Positions 6,624 through 13,398 of a stretch of DNA of 36,367 nt are shown one piece after another (position 1 is the stretch's first letter; each line of letters starts with the position of its first letter). A program made the position numbers and the translations under genes. This DNA is from a virus. The stretch covers positions 1-36,367 of the IMG/VR virus record IMGVR_UViG_3300042564_001565, one strand, 5' to 3'. Under the pieces are notes generated by a model, which had not been told where the DNA came from, ran no database searches, and saw nothing but the letters and a program-made list of their open reading frames with translations.

Positions 6624-6970
6624 CCCTCCACCTTTCCAGCTTTGGCTAGGGCTTTGGACCGCAAGGCGGCGCAGCAAGTCAACTTGTGGCGATACGTCTC
6701 CTCAAAAAACGGATCGGTTTGATCGGCGTTTGCAATCCACTCCTCAGCGTCTTCTTGTGCCTGCAAAGCCTCCACAAGCTCATCGTGGCAATTCACGGCG
6801 CGGATGATCGTATCCACCCGCTCTTGCGTTGGGTCGGTTTTCTCGCGGCGATGTTTTTCCATATCAGTGCCCGAAGGAAGCGATGCGACGGCAATCATGT
6901 TTCCTTCCGCATCGCGTATCCATCCCCAATCAGCAAATTCTTGATCATCTTTCTTTAGTGGTATTTTCAT
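6620..6970 (-). CDS. Conserved phage hypothetical protein
   Basis: The 116-aa protein contains the phrase 'RVDTIIRAVNCHDELVEALQ' (about residues 51-70), which recurs in many phage accessory proteins of unknown function, followed by acidic helical sequence with two adjacent Cys. It is coupled to the exonuclease gene upstream by a 4-nt overlap. The ATG follows an ACCAATG context. Confidence 0.8.
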   Translation of the reverse strand: MKIPLKKDDQEFADWGWIRDAEGNMIAVASLPSGTDMEKHRREKTDPTQERVDTIIRAVNCHDELVEALQAQEDAEEWIANADQTDPFFEETYRHKLTCCAALRSKALAKAGKVEG

Positions 6971-7779
6971 TGGTTCAATTTGGTTTTCAGTTTTCTCATT
7001 TCCAGCACGGTTTCTTGAATCCCGCGCTCAAGTCTTTCCGTTGTGTCGTCACGTTTGACGGTTACAAGGAACGGCTTATCTCCGGGGCAGTAGCTAAGAA
7101 AATCCCACGATTCCGCTCCCGTCGCAGCAAGGCAAGCGTGAACTTGGATGAAGTGCTGGGGCGGTAATAACCCATCATCAAGCCATTCCAAGTGTGTTTC
7201 TGGAATCGGGCATTTGATTTCAAGCCCCTTGACGATCTTCTCGCCCTTGAAAATCACCCCATCCGGCGAGCATCCCCAACCGTCGCGTTCCACGAATCCA
7301 ACGGTTGTCATGCGCGGGTCGATGTTGTCAATATACCACTGCCGGGCGAGCGGCTCTAGCTGGTTGCCGTATTTGACGGGGATGTTATATTCGAAAGCCC
7401 GCTCCTCCTTGGCGTGCATTTCCTGTTGCCTTTCCAGCCAGTAGCCATTCTCTAACGAGATTTGATCGGCTGGCAGCGACGACAAGAAAAGGAACTTGTG
7501 ATCGGTGATCTTTGAATAGATGGCAGACCGCGCCCCTTGGCAAAGGGTCTTGTAATTCTCATGGTTTGGGAGCAATTCAAGCAGCGCATCACGGCTGGCA
7601 TTGCCCTTGTGTGGGATTTCAAGCCGCGTCAATTCCTCCTTGATCTTCGCAACGGTTAGCTGGATGCGGAACGGTTCAAGCACCCACTCGCCAAGCTCGG
7701 AGGCGGTAAAGTTTCGTTTGCGGAGGTCATGCCAGCGGTATGATCCCTGTTGCAAGTTATGGTGAATGATTGGGTTCAT
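6967..7779 (-). CDS. YqaJ/lambda-exo-type recombination exonuclease with SAP-like insert
   Basis: The start at 7779 is chosen for its ATGA overlap with the upstream gene (270 aa); an ATG at 7800 would add 7 residues. Exonuclease features are 'GSYRWHDLRKRNFTASELGEW' at the N-terminus (recognition arginine and fold signature), 'GNQLEPLARQWY' with Glu142, 'GCSPDGVI' with Asp173, 'GLEIKCP' with Glu187 and Lys189, and 'QHFIQVHACLAATG' with Gln212. This is the PD-(D/E)XK nuclease that resects dsDNA ends for the RecT annealase. Between the arms, about residues 43-71 (KIKEELTRLEIPHKGNASRD...) resembles a SAP DNA-binding motif, which is unusual for the family. Confidence 0.92.
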   Translation of the reverse strand: MNPIIHHNLQQGSYRWHDLRKRNFTASELGEWVLEPFRIQLTVAKIKEELTRLEIPHKGNASRDALLELLPNHENYKTLCQGARSAIYSKITDHKFLFLSSLPADQISLENGYWLERQQEMHAKEERAFEYNIPVKYGNQLEPLARQWYIDNIDPRMTTVGFVERDGWGCSPDGVIFKGEKIVKGLEIKCPIPETHLEWLDDGLLPPQHFIQVHACLAATGAESWDFLSYCPGDKPFLVTVKRDDTTERLERGIQETVLEMRKLKTKLNQ

Positions 7780-8102
7780 GGCTTTGCGGCGTGATTCCAT
7801 ACTCTCAGGGACTCTTGAACTTTGGCGGTGATCGTTTCAAAAGTGCAATCGTTGAAAGCGTAGAGCTGAATTTTGATCCAATGGCCGCTTGTAACTTCGC
7901 CGTTGCATTCGATCTCGACACTTGGCTTTCCATCGTGGCGGATTTTGTATAGATAGACCTCCACCTGCTTTCGTTTGCCTTCATTGCAAACGCACTCAGG
8001 ATACCCTTCGAACGACTTGTAAAAAGCGAGGCATTTAGAGCGGAGTTGAGATTGGAAAGAACGCCAGCCGTCTTGTGTTAGTTGTTCGATAAGTTCTTTC
8101 AT
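7776..8102 (-). CDS. Hypothetical protein between exonuclease and RecT
   Basis: I do not recognise this 108-aa protein. It has an N-terminal helix, three Cys (one in 'YPECVCNEGKRKQVEVYLYKI') and a beta-rich middle ('PSVEIECNGEVTSGHWIKIQLY'), and resembles small recombination-cluster accessory proteins only by place. It overlaps both neighbours by 4 nt. A link to homologous recombination is inferred from position alone. Confidence 0.78.
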   Translation of the reverse strand: MKELIEQLTQDGWRSFQSQLRSKCLAFYKSFEGYPECVCNEGKRKQVEVYLYKIRHDGKPSVEIECNGEVTSGHWIKIQLYAFNDCTFETITAKVQESLRVWNHAAKP

Positions 8103-8245
8103 TTCATTTTGTCCTTACACCGCTCGCAAGTCACCTCGGCGGGGTTGGTTGTTGTTGTCTGGCGGGAAAAGCGACCGCACGCAAGGCGATAGCTCGGGTA
8201 TTGGTTACGGGGTAGCCGCACCGTCAAGAGGAGGTGTGTTTTCAT
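8099..8245 (-). CDS. Tiny Cys-containing protein (48 aa)
   Basis: The ATG at 8245 has an ATTGGC-type context on the minus strand (GCCAATG), and the stop overlaps the next ATG. Three Cys occur as 'LACGRFS' and 'VTCERCK', the reduced zinc-knuckle pattern seen in many small phage proteins. The N-terminus is hydrophobic and basic. It is too short for the usual gene-size cut-off, but its coupling supports it. Confidence 0.65.
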   Translation of the reverse strand: MKTHLLLTVRLPRNQYPSYRLACGRFSRQTTTTNPAEVTCERCKDKMK

Positions 8246-8250
8246 TGGCA

Positions 8251-8273
8251 AAAGCGAGGGGTCGGACCTCGCT
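8251..8273 (-). terminator. Weak hairpin terminator/attenuator after recT
   Basis: A perfect 7-bp stem (AGCGAGG/CCTCGCT, 7-nt loop) on the minus strand is followed by TTT-TG. It lies between recT and the 48-aa gene, in one of the few gaps of the operon, and could lower expression of the downstream genes relative to recT. Confidence 0.5.
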
Positions 8274-8284
8274 GGGGTTTGGGG

Positions 8285-9304
8285 TTAGGACTGCGCGATG
8301 GCAAGGCGGTTTTCGTGGATCGTCCGCAACTTCTCAATCGAAACGTCGCGGATGGTTTCCGTTGCATCCATGAACCCGGCTTTCTTGGCTTTGCCGCCGA
8401 ATGTTGCAAGGGTGATTTCACAATCTGAGTTTGTTTCCGCAATGCCTTCCATCAGGCGGGCGCGCTCCGTTTGCTCAGACACCTCCACTGGCGACTCATG
8501 CGGTTCTTCTAGGCCGTCCACAGGCTCAAGCGGGGGCAGTTCCTCGTATCCGCTAATCGTCGGCGCTTCCTCGTTCACCACGCGACCGGATGCTGTGCGG
8601 AGCGCGTCGGGGTCCGGCGTGTAATCATCATCGCCCTTTTCCAGCGCATCGCGGATTTCCGGCGAAAGCTGCAACCATTTGGAGCAACGCTTGAACACGG
8701 TTTTCTTGGCCATCTCGTCAAAATCCGTAAGCCACGGATGGCTTTTCTTGTATTGAATCGCTGACTTGTAACCTTGCGAGCGTTCGCGGATAGCTTCGAT
8801 GTCCTCCATGTTCATCACCTCCGCTTTCTCAGAGCCGTCCTTGAACCGGACAAGAGCATAATAGGCGTAAGCGTTCCCGCGTGGCTTTTTGAAGTCGATC
8901 TTGTGCTGTTTGATTTCTCCCCGGTCATATTCGAAAGCGTCATTCTCGCACACCTTGTCGGCATGGATGATCGAAACGATGCCCGAACGCATGACCAACT
9001 CCACCGTGCCTTTGTAATCGACAACTAGCGTGCATTCCTTGCCGTAGGGGATGAGATGGGCGCGGCGTCCGTCCGGTTCCAACCCCATCGCTGAGAGGTC
9101 AAGCAGGCAGCGCATGAAGCTCTCCGGCGTGCATTCCTGCAATTTCGGGTTGCGAGTCAGGGCGGTAATACAGACGCGGGTAAAGCGGTCGGCGGTGAGG
9201 TGTTTTGGCAAAGCGCGGGCGAATTGCTCGCGCATCGTGTCGGAGTTGATGAGGGATTTGAGTCCCTTTGGCTCTTTTGTTTCTTGGATGGTGTTGTTGC
9301 TCAT
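8285..9304 (-). CDS. recT: RecT-family single-strand annealing protein
   Basis: The 339-aa protein has the RecT core: 'LTADRFTRVCITALTRNPKLQECTPESF' (about 37-64), 'LLDLSAMGLEPDGRRAHLIPYG', 'LVVDYKGTVELVMRSG' and 'FDEMAKKTVFKRCSKWLQLSPE' (about 195-216). It anneals complementary ssDNA made by the YqaJ-type nuclease two genes on. It is longer than typical RecT (about 270 aa). The extra C-terminal 100 residues are acidic and end in a separate helical piece (ITLATFGGKAKKAGFMDATE...), perhaps for partner binding. The ATG stands in a CAACCAATG context with no Shine-Dalgarno sequence. Confidence 0.93.
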   Translation of the reverse strand: MSNNTIQETKEPKGLKSLINSDTMREQFARALPKHLTADRFTRVCITALTRNPKLQECTPESFMRCLLDLSAMGLEPDGRRAHLIPYGKECTLVVDYKGTVELVMRSGIVSIIHADKVCENDAFEYDRGEIKQHKIDFKKPRGNAYAYYALVRFKDGSEKAEVMNMEDIEAIRERSQGYKSAIQYKKSHPWLTDFDEMAKKTVFKRCSKWLQLSPEIRDALEKGDDDYTPDPDALRTASGRVVNEEAPTISGYEELPPLEPVDGLEEPHESPVEVSEQTERARLMEGIAETNSDCEITLATFGGKAKKAGFMDATETIRDVSIEKLRTIHENRLAIAQS

Positions 9305-9334
9305 TGGTTGTTTTGGTTTGTGTTTTGTTGGAGA

Positions 9335-9586
9335 TTAACGAATCCAGCGCGATTCTTCATCGGCTTGGATGCGGTAGAGTGTTCGGAAGCGGAAAAAAGA
9401 TGAGAGGTTTTCAAACGTGTAAATCAAGCTGCAAAATCCGGAAATTGACGCCGCCAATAAAATAAGCCATTCATGCGCGATATAACCTAGCCAAGCGCAT
9501 AACGCCAGACCGATAGTCGCAATCGCGCAGTTGGTTGAGTAAAACGCATGCTTCATCGCAAGCGCACGAAGTCGGGTCGAGTTCAT
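9335..9586 (-). CDS. Small two-TM membrane protein
   Basis: The start at 9586 forms an ATGA overlap with the upstream stop; the product is 83 aa. Two hydrophobic stretches are clear: about 15-35 (FYSTNCAIATIGLALCAWLGY) and 41-57 (LILLAASISGFCSLIYTF), with an Arg-rich C-terminus. In an early region, such proteins may act in superinfection exclusion or membrane modification, but there is no direct evidence. Confidence 0.72.
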   Translation of the reverse strand: MNSTRLRALAMKHAFYSTNCAIATIGLALCAWLGYIAHEWLILLAASISGFCSLIYTFENLSSFFRFRTLYRIQADEESRWIR

Positions 9587-9921
9587 TCGATTACCTCCCG
9601 GAATTTTTTGATAGTGTGCGGGGCGTTTTGCGGGAATGCGGTATCCCATCCATTAAGAGTCGAGGAAGTGATCGCTTCCGGCCTCCCGTGGCAATTCATC
9701 ACAACCATAACCTCCAGCGGCTCGCGGACCTCGATGAGGTCAAAATGGGAATCAAGCCAATCTGCATCTTCTAAACCCTCATCCGTCCATGACATCGCTC
9801 TTTCGTCGACCCAGCCCATCCATGTATAGGGGCCTGGCCACCCATCCGGCGCTCGGTGAAGGTGTTCGACGGGATACCCGCCGCTGGTGTATTTCTTATT
9901 CGGATCAATCTTCGGTTTCAT
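9583..9921 (-). CDS. Conserved phage hypothetical protein
   Basis: From the ATG at 9921 the product is 112 aa, beginning 'MKPKIDPNKKYTSGGYPVEHL', a start typical of small phage proteins that carry a 'K-Y-x-T-x-x-G-x-P-V' segment. An ATG at 9954 would add 11 residues but extend the overlap with the zinc-ribbon gene. The middle is Trp-rich (GWPGPYTWMGWVDERAMSW). The function is unknown. Confidence 0.75.
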   Translation of the reverse strand: MKPKIDPNKKYTSGGYPVEHLHRAPDGWPGPYTWMGWVDERAMSWTDEGLEDADWLDSHFDLIEVREPLEVMVVMNCHGRPEAITSSTLNGWDTAFPQNAPHTIKKFREVIE

Positions 9922-10024
9922 CGGTTTCTGTTTCTGTTGGTTCTGGTTCTTCATAGCATAGCGGGCAAGTCGTGTCTGGCGTTGGCCAGTGGACGGACCC
10001 GCAAACTGTGCAGGGAAAATTCAT
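9905..10024 (-). CDS. Tiny zinc-ribbon protein with acidic tail (39 aa)
   Basis: The ATG at 10024 overlaps the upstream stop (ATGA), which makes this short gene credible. The product is a minimal C-x2-C...C-x2-C ribbon (CTVCGSVHWPTPDTTCPLC) followed by a tail made almost only of Glu, Thr, Pro and Asp. The tail coding sequence is shared with the start of the next gene in another frame. The role is unknown. Confidence 0.7.
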   Translation of the reverse strand: MNFPCTVCGSVHWPTPDTTCPLCYEEPEPTETETDETED

Positions 10025-10221
10025 CGGAACTTGACTTGGATTTCGGGGAAAGCCGCCAACAATCGCTCACGGTCGCGTTGTGAGCCGTGCTCAAGGCATC
10101 CGGCTAGGTGTTGCTCAAAGAAGTCGCCCTTGGCCCGCATGGATGAAATAAGGCGCTTAATCGGGCATTGCTCTTGCGGGGCGTCTTCGATCATGCGGGA
10201 TAGGATGGTGGTGGCGTTCAT
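10021..10221 (-). CDS. Small hypothetical protein
   Basis: The start at 10221 is chosen by ATGA overlap (66 aa); a longer frame to 10275 would run over the upstream gene. The product is helical and charged, with two Cys ('EQCPIKRLIS' and 'LAGCLEHGSQ'). I do not recognise it. It lies in a run of five coupled small genes between recT and the first methyltransferase. Confidence 0.7.
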   Translation of the reverse strand: MNATTILSRMIEDAPQEQCPIKRLISSMRAKGDFFEQHLAGCLEHGSQRDRERLLAAFPEIQVKFR

Positions 10222-10499
10222 GCGTCCTCCTTCCGTTCGCGGGCGGCTAGCATGGCGTCGGCATAACCATAGCATTGTTGTGCGGTTTTAGTTGCCTCAA
10301 ATCCAGACGGATCGCGTGTTGGGTAAACATTTCTCCCAGCTAGATACCCTTGCAAAGCCTGACCAGCAAACCAATCACGCATGGACATTCCTCCGCAGCC
10401 AACGTCTGAGGCCGTCATGTGCATTCCGTATTGGCCTCGACCCGGATCAAAATAGTGATTCTCAGGAAAAGCAGGCCCGCCGTCGTTTGGTGCAGTCAC
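10218..10499 (-). CDS. Conserved phage protein (GGPAFP / MSMRDWFAGQAL type)
   Basis: The 93-aa protein has the signature of a very common small phage family: 'NDGGPAFPENH', then 'GMSMRDWFAGQALQGYLAG', and 'YGYADAMLAARER' at the end. No function is established for this family. It starts at GTG 10499 with a GTGA overlap with the upstream stop. Confidence 0.87.
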   Translation of the reverse strand: MTAPNDGGPAFPENHYFDPGRGQYGMHMTASDVGCGGMSMRDWFAGQALQGYLAGRNVYPTRDPSGFEATKTAQQCYGYADAMLAARERKEDA

Positions 10500-10891
10500 A
10501 ATTCCACCCCCTCTCCGGATGTCAGGGATGCGATCGCTTTCCCGTGGAGGGCGGCGGCTTCGCGGGTTAGGTGGATGAGGCCGCGTTTCATTCGCATATT
10601 GTCCTCGCGGTCATCCCACCACATGGATTCATGGTAAAACAAATGCGTTTTGGGATCAGCCAAATAATACTCCTGATCATCCTTCATCTCCCCCCGATAC
10701 GGCTCAGAAACGTCGAAAGCGCCGATGCGCATGGTGCGAGGGGCGGTGCGGTAGCGGCTTGGGGATTTGATGAACTCAAGCCGCTCAACGTTTAGCGACC
10801 ATTCGCCTTGCTCGGTTTGAAAATCCACCTTCTGCCCGTTCGCAAACGCGGTGATGATCGGAAGCAATGCTGCCCAGTGTTCGCGGTTCAT
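10496..10891 (-). CDS. Conserved phage hypothetical protein
   Basis: The 131-aa protein begins 'MNREHWAALLPIITAFANGQ', the opening of a widespread phage family of unknown function in which a helical 'LLPIIxAFAxG' segment precedes a beta-rich region. Here that region includes 'MRIGAFDVSEPYRGE' and 'DPKTHLFYHESMWWDD'. It overlaps both neighbours by 4 nt. Confidence 0.8.
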   Translation of the reverse strand: MNREHWAALLPIITAFANGQKVDFQTEQGEWSLNVERLEFIKSPSRYRTAPRTMRIGAFDVSEPYRGEMKDDQEYYLADPKTHLFYHESMWWDDREDNMRMKRGLIHLTREAAALHGKAIASLTSGEGVEL

Positions 10892-11034
10892 TGCTCGCCC
10901 TCCTTGATGGCTTGGCTTGGCATGACGGGCATGCGCGCAATGTTCGCATCCAACGCGTCAAGGATAGCCCTAGCGCGGGCGATGCAGTCCGCGATCTTGT
11001 CGGCGGCGGTGTCGATTGTGATTCTGATTTTCAT
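10888..11034 (-). CDS. Tiny hypothetical protein (48 aa)
   Basis: The ATG at 11034 has a CAACCAATG context and overlaps the methyltransferase stop; its own stop overlaps the next ATG. The product starts with a beta strand (MKIRITID) followed by an Ala-rich helix (AADKIADCIARARAILDALDAN). No domain is recognised; it might be a small nucleic-acid-binding or adaptor protein. Confidence 0.65.
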   Translation of the reverse strand: MKIRITIDTAADKIADCIARARAILDALDANIARMPVMPSQAIKEGEQ

Positions 11035-11738
11035 TGGTTGTTATGCCCAAGGAATAGATCCCCCTGGGCAAGTTCGTTGGTGATTCGTTTCAGTGCGGTG
11101 GCGTAGTGGCCGGGATCGCGTTCCACTCCAACGAAGCGCCGCCCCGTGCGGATGCAGGCGATTCCGGTGGTGCCGCTTCCCATGTAGGGATCGAAGACCG
11201 TCGCGCCGCTTGGCACCTTCATTGCGTCCATCGTCCACGCCATCGCCAGCACCGGCTTTTGCGTCGGATGGTCGTTGCCGTCCCGACGTGGCATCGTCTT
11301 CATGCGGGCGGCGAAGTTTCGAGATGTCCAGCAGAGTTCCGCATCGGCGAGGCTGAATCCCGTTTCGGCTTCTGGCTTGCGCCAGATCAGCCACCCGCCA
11401 CTTGCCGGGAAGCAGTCCGCGAAGTAGTTCCCGCCCCACACGGCCACCAGATCGGCGAGTGTTGGCAGTTTCCGCAGCGTCTCAGGTGCAGGGCGTTGCT
11501 TGTCCCATTCACTTTCCGGCCACGCTCCATTGTCGCGGATGCTGCTATGCGCCTTCGCTTTGTCGGCTTCGATGCCGTAGGGCGGGTCAGTCACCACGGC
11601 ATCACATTTGATGCTTGGCAGCGTTTCCCAGTCTCCCAGATACAAGGTCACCCGGCCACACGAAGAGGCATAACAATGACCTGCATGGAACGCCGAGGAC
11701 GTTCCTTCTTGATTTCGGGCTGTATTGGCGGCGTCCAT
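11031..11738 (-). CDS. DNA methyltransferase, beta-class (N6-adenine or N4-cytosine)
   Basis: The 235-aa protein has the order of motifs typical of beta-class amino-methyltransferases: catalytic DPPYG (51-55), then HPTQKP (157-162), then the AdoMet-binding FDPYMGSGTTG (182-192). It is an orphan with no restriction enzyme beside it, so it probably modifies phage DNA to evade host restriction or alters host methylation (inference). The target site cannot be read from the sequence. A second, distinct methyltransferase lies at 13399. Confidence 0.93.
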   Translation of the reverse strand: MDAANTARNQEGTSSAFHAGHCYASSCGRVTLYLGDWETLPSIKCDAVVTDPPYGIEADKAKAHSSIRDNGAWPESEWDKQRPAPETLRKLPTLADLVAVWGGNYFADCFPASGGWLIWRKPEAETGFSLADAELCWTSRNFAARMKTMPRRDGNDHPTQKPVLAMAWTMDAMKVPSGATVFDPYMGSGTTGIACIRTGRRFVGVERDPGHYATALKRITNELAQGDLFLGHNNQ

Positions 11739-11742
11739 GAGG

Positions 11743-12030
11743 TCAAGCGTTCAGTTGCGCAAGTTTCTCCTCAAGTTCTTTCCGGTATTGCAATCCTTGG
11801 GATTTTACGCCTTTTCCCATGAAAACCGAACGGCATTCGATGACTTGGATTATGCCTTTTGAGCGTTCTGAAATCATCGCTGGTTCTTGCAGTCCTAGTG
11901 ACTCGAGGATTTGGCAATCCACTTTGACGAGGGCCATTTTGAGGTATCCGGTCCCGTATTGGCGAGCCTTGCCCCCGAGCGCGGGGCGGCGGGTCATTAT
12001 CAGGTGTTTGGTTGTTGCTGTGGCGGTCAT
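11743..12030 (-). CDS. Small hypothetical protein
   Basis: The start at 12030 is chosen because it has the AACCAATG context; the open frame continues upstream into the next gene region without a better start. The 95-aa product is basic in its first half (TRRPALGGKARQYGTGY), then has 'LVKVDCQILESLGLQEP', and ends in a charged helix (YRKELEEKLAQLNA). No family is recognised. It directly precedes the methyltransferase by 4 nt. Confidence 0.68.
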   Translation of the reverse strand: MTATATTKHLIMTRRPALGGKARQYGTGYLKMALVKVDCQILESLGLQEPAMISERSKGIIQVIECRSVFMGKGVKSQGLQYRKELEEKLAQLNA

Positions 12031-12080
12031 TGGTTTTGGTGGTGTTGCGGGGGATTGAACCCCGCGTGGGTTGTGGTTGC

Positions 12081-12260
12081 TTAGTAGTGGGTAACGGAAA
12101 ACAAAACCGTCTCCTCGCCTTTGCGGAACCATCCGCCGTTGGGGGTGATGCAGTAGTCAGTAGCGCCAAGGTCAACAAGGTGTTGCTGGATGGTCTTGCC
12201 TGTGACGATTGTGCCGCGCTTTGCTTGACCGAAACGGATGCCGAATTTGATGGTGTTCAT
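12081..12260 (-). CDS. Small hypothetical protein, first gene behind promoter B
   Basis: From the ATG at 12260 (AAACCAATG context) the product is 59 aa: 'MNTIKFGIRFGQAKRGTIV', a helix 'TIQQHLVDLGATDYCI', and 'GGWFRKGEETVLFSV'. It looks like a compact alpha/beta protein, not recognised. It is the first gene after the promoter at 12295-12323, with a 5' leader of about 30 nt. Confidence 0.7.
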   Translation of the reverse strand: MNTIKFGIRFGQAKRGTIVTGKTIQQHLVDLGATDYCITPNGGWFRKGEETVLFSVTHY

Positions 12261-12294
12261 TGGTTTGAGTCGCTGGGTTCGTGGCGACGGGCAA

Positions 12295-12323
12295 GAGATA
12301 CCCGACGCCCGCGATCCCGTCAA
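12295..12323 (-). promoter_or_regulatory. Sigma70-like promoter B (minus strand)
   Basis: TTGACG (12323-12318), 17-nt spacer, TATCTC (12300-12295), with an A/T-rich upstream run. The -35 contains the TGA stop of the ribbon-helix-helix gene. It would drive the long recombination/replication operon from 12260 down to dnaB. Confidence 0.82.
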
Positions 12324-12520
12324 CAATTTTTCTGTTTATTTTTCCGGGCGAGGAAAAGCTCCCACAAGAACTTCCCCCGGCTCATCCGTCCTCGGGCGCG
12401 GTCGAAGGCCGTCCATTGCTTCGGATGAAGGGAAAAGCTGGCGGTGACGGCTTTCTCTCCCGCCGCTTTCGGCTTAGGTCCGGGCTTTTGCTTTAGGTGT
12501 GCTGGTTTGCGTGGGGTCAT
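12320..12520 (-). CDS. Ribbon-helix-helix-like small DNA-binding protein
   Basis: From the ATG at 12520 the product is 66 aa. A basic Lys/Pro-rich N-terminus (KPAHLKQKPGPKPK) is followed by a candidate ribbon-helix-helix core: strand 'TASFSLHPKQWTAFDRAR', helix turn 'GRMSRGKFLWELFLARK'. RHH proteins are small dimeric repressors. Its stop codon lies inside the -35 of promoter B, so it may regulate that promoter, but this is inference. Confidence 0.7.
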   Translation of the reverse strand: MTPRKPAHLKQKPGPKPKAAGEKAVTASFSLHPKQWTAFDRARGRMSRGKFLWELFLARKNKQKNC

Positions 12521-12521
12521 G

Positions 12522-12851
12522 TTATTCGGGGGTTGAGTCTTTCCAGAGGTTGAGGGTGCGGAGGAATGCTTCTCCGCGTTGGGCGGCAGTTGCGTGCCAA
12601 CACCAACCAACGTGATTCATTACCGTGGAAAGTTGGTCTTCGTATTCGATGAATAGTTGCGGGTCACCCAATGTTTTTTCCGCTTCATGCATAGCGTTGA
12701 GGTCTTTGAGGTAGTCGGGGCAAAATGCTGTGCTGCGTAAATCCGAAGTCAGCATAATCAGATGTCCGCAAGCAGACTCCTTTTCGCCAGCTATCGGCTC
12801 CAGCCCTAAGTGGGCTCTGGCAATCGCCACCCGTTGCGCTTCTGGCGTCAT
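12522..12851 (-). CDS. Phage ABA sandwich domain-like protein
   Basis: The 109-aa protein has the phrase 'CPDYLKDLNAMHEAEKTL' followed by 'ATAAQRGEAFLRTLNLW', typical of the small phage ABA-sandwich family. No function is known for it. The start overlaps the MazG-like gene stop by 4 nt, and it ends 1 nt before the RHH gene start. Confidence 0.82.
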   Translation of the reverse strand: MTPEAQRVAIARAHLGLEPIAGEKESACGHLIMLTSDLRSTAFCPDYLKDLNAMHEAEKTLGDPQLFIEYEDQLSTVMNHVGWCWHATAAQRGEAFLRTLNLWKDSTPE

Positions 12852-13393
12852 GGCTTCGCCTCCTCATTTTTTACGAAAACTCCGTTCTCCATCTTCCCGG
12901 TCCTGCGGGAAATTACCTCGTAGGCGGCGGCGAGGCATTCTTCTGTGGTAACGCCTGCCATGTCGCAGATGATGCGGAGGTGGGAGAGGATGCGGGCGAT
13001 ATGCTCTTGCGCATCGCCAAGGTATCCTTCGGAAACCCACCAAATCAAAGTGACGACCGATTTCTGTGCCTCCTTGTGCTGGGCCAAGATGCTTTCCTCG
13101 CGGTTCACTTCCGGCTTGGTATCGCACTCTTGAAGCGTCGTGCCTATCATGTCGCAAAGCAGGATCAGCGTAACGATGGTATCCCCAATGCCATCCATTA
13201 ACTCAGCCTCAACGTCGAAGCGTCCGCTGTGGTTTGAGGGAAGGAAGTCAAGCAGCACCGCCGCATCCCTGATTTCGGTAAATTCCTCCTGATGCTTTTG
13301 GAGTTGCCCGAGGATCGTCCCCTTGCCCTCCGGTCCGATTATCTGTTTGGCTTTGCCCCATTCAAGGACGGCTTCGATTTGGTTGGTTGTCAT
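12848..13393 (-). CDS. MazG-like nucleotide pyrophosphohydrolase
   Basis: The 181-aa protein has the MazG-type all-alpha signature. 'QKHQEEFTEIRDAAVLLDF' (about 32-50) carries the paired Glu residues and 'VEAELMDGIGDTIVTLILLCDMIG' (about 61-84) the E-x2-D-x3-D metal motif. It ends with the common phage 'CLAAAYEVISRRTGKMENGVFVKNEE'. Such enzymes hydrolyse (d)NTPs or alarmones and may adjust nucleotide pools or starvation signals during infection. The middle region (about 95-145) repeats helical sequence and makes it longer than many phage MazG-like proteins. Confidence 0.85.
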   Translation of the reverse strand: MTTNQIEAVLEWGKAKQIIGPEGKGTILGQLQKHQEEFTEIRDAAVLLDFLPSNHSGRFDVEAELMDGIGDTIVTLILLCDMIGTTLQECDTKPEVNREESILAQHKEAQKSVVTLIWWVSEGYLGDAQEHIARILSHLRIICDMAGVTTEECLAAAYEVISRRTGKMENGVFVKNEEAKP

Positions 13394-13398
13394 ATCAA

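Noticed and set aside
11106-11822. 238-codon plus-strand open frame opposite the first methyltransferase
   Set aside because: The minus strand encodes clear methyltransferase motifs here; the plus frame is Arg/Pro/His-rich shadow coding.
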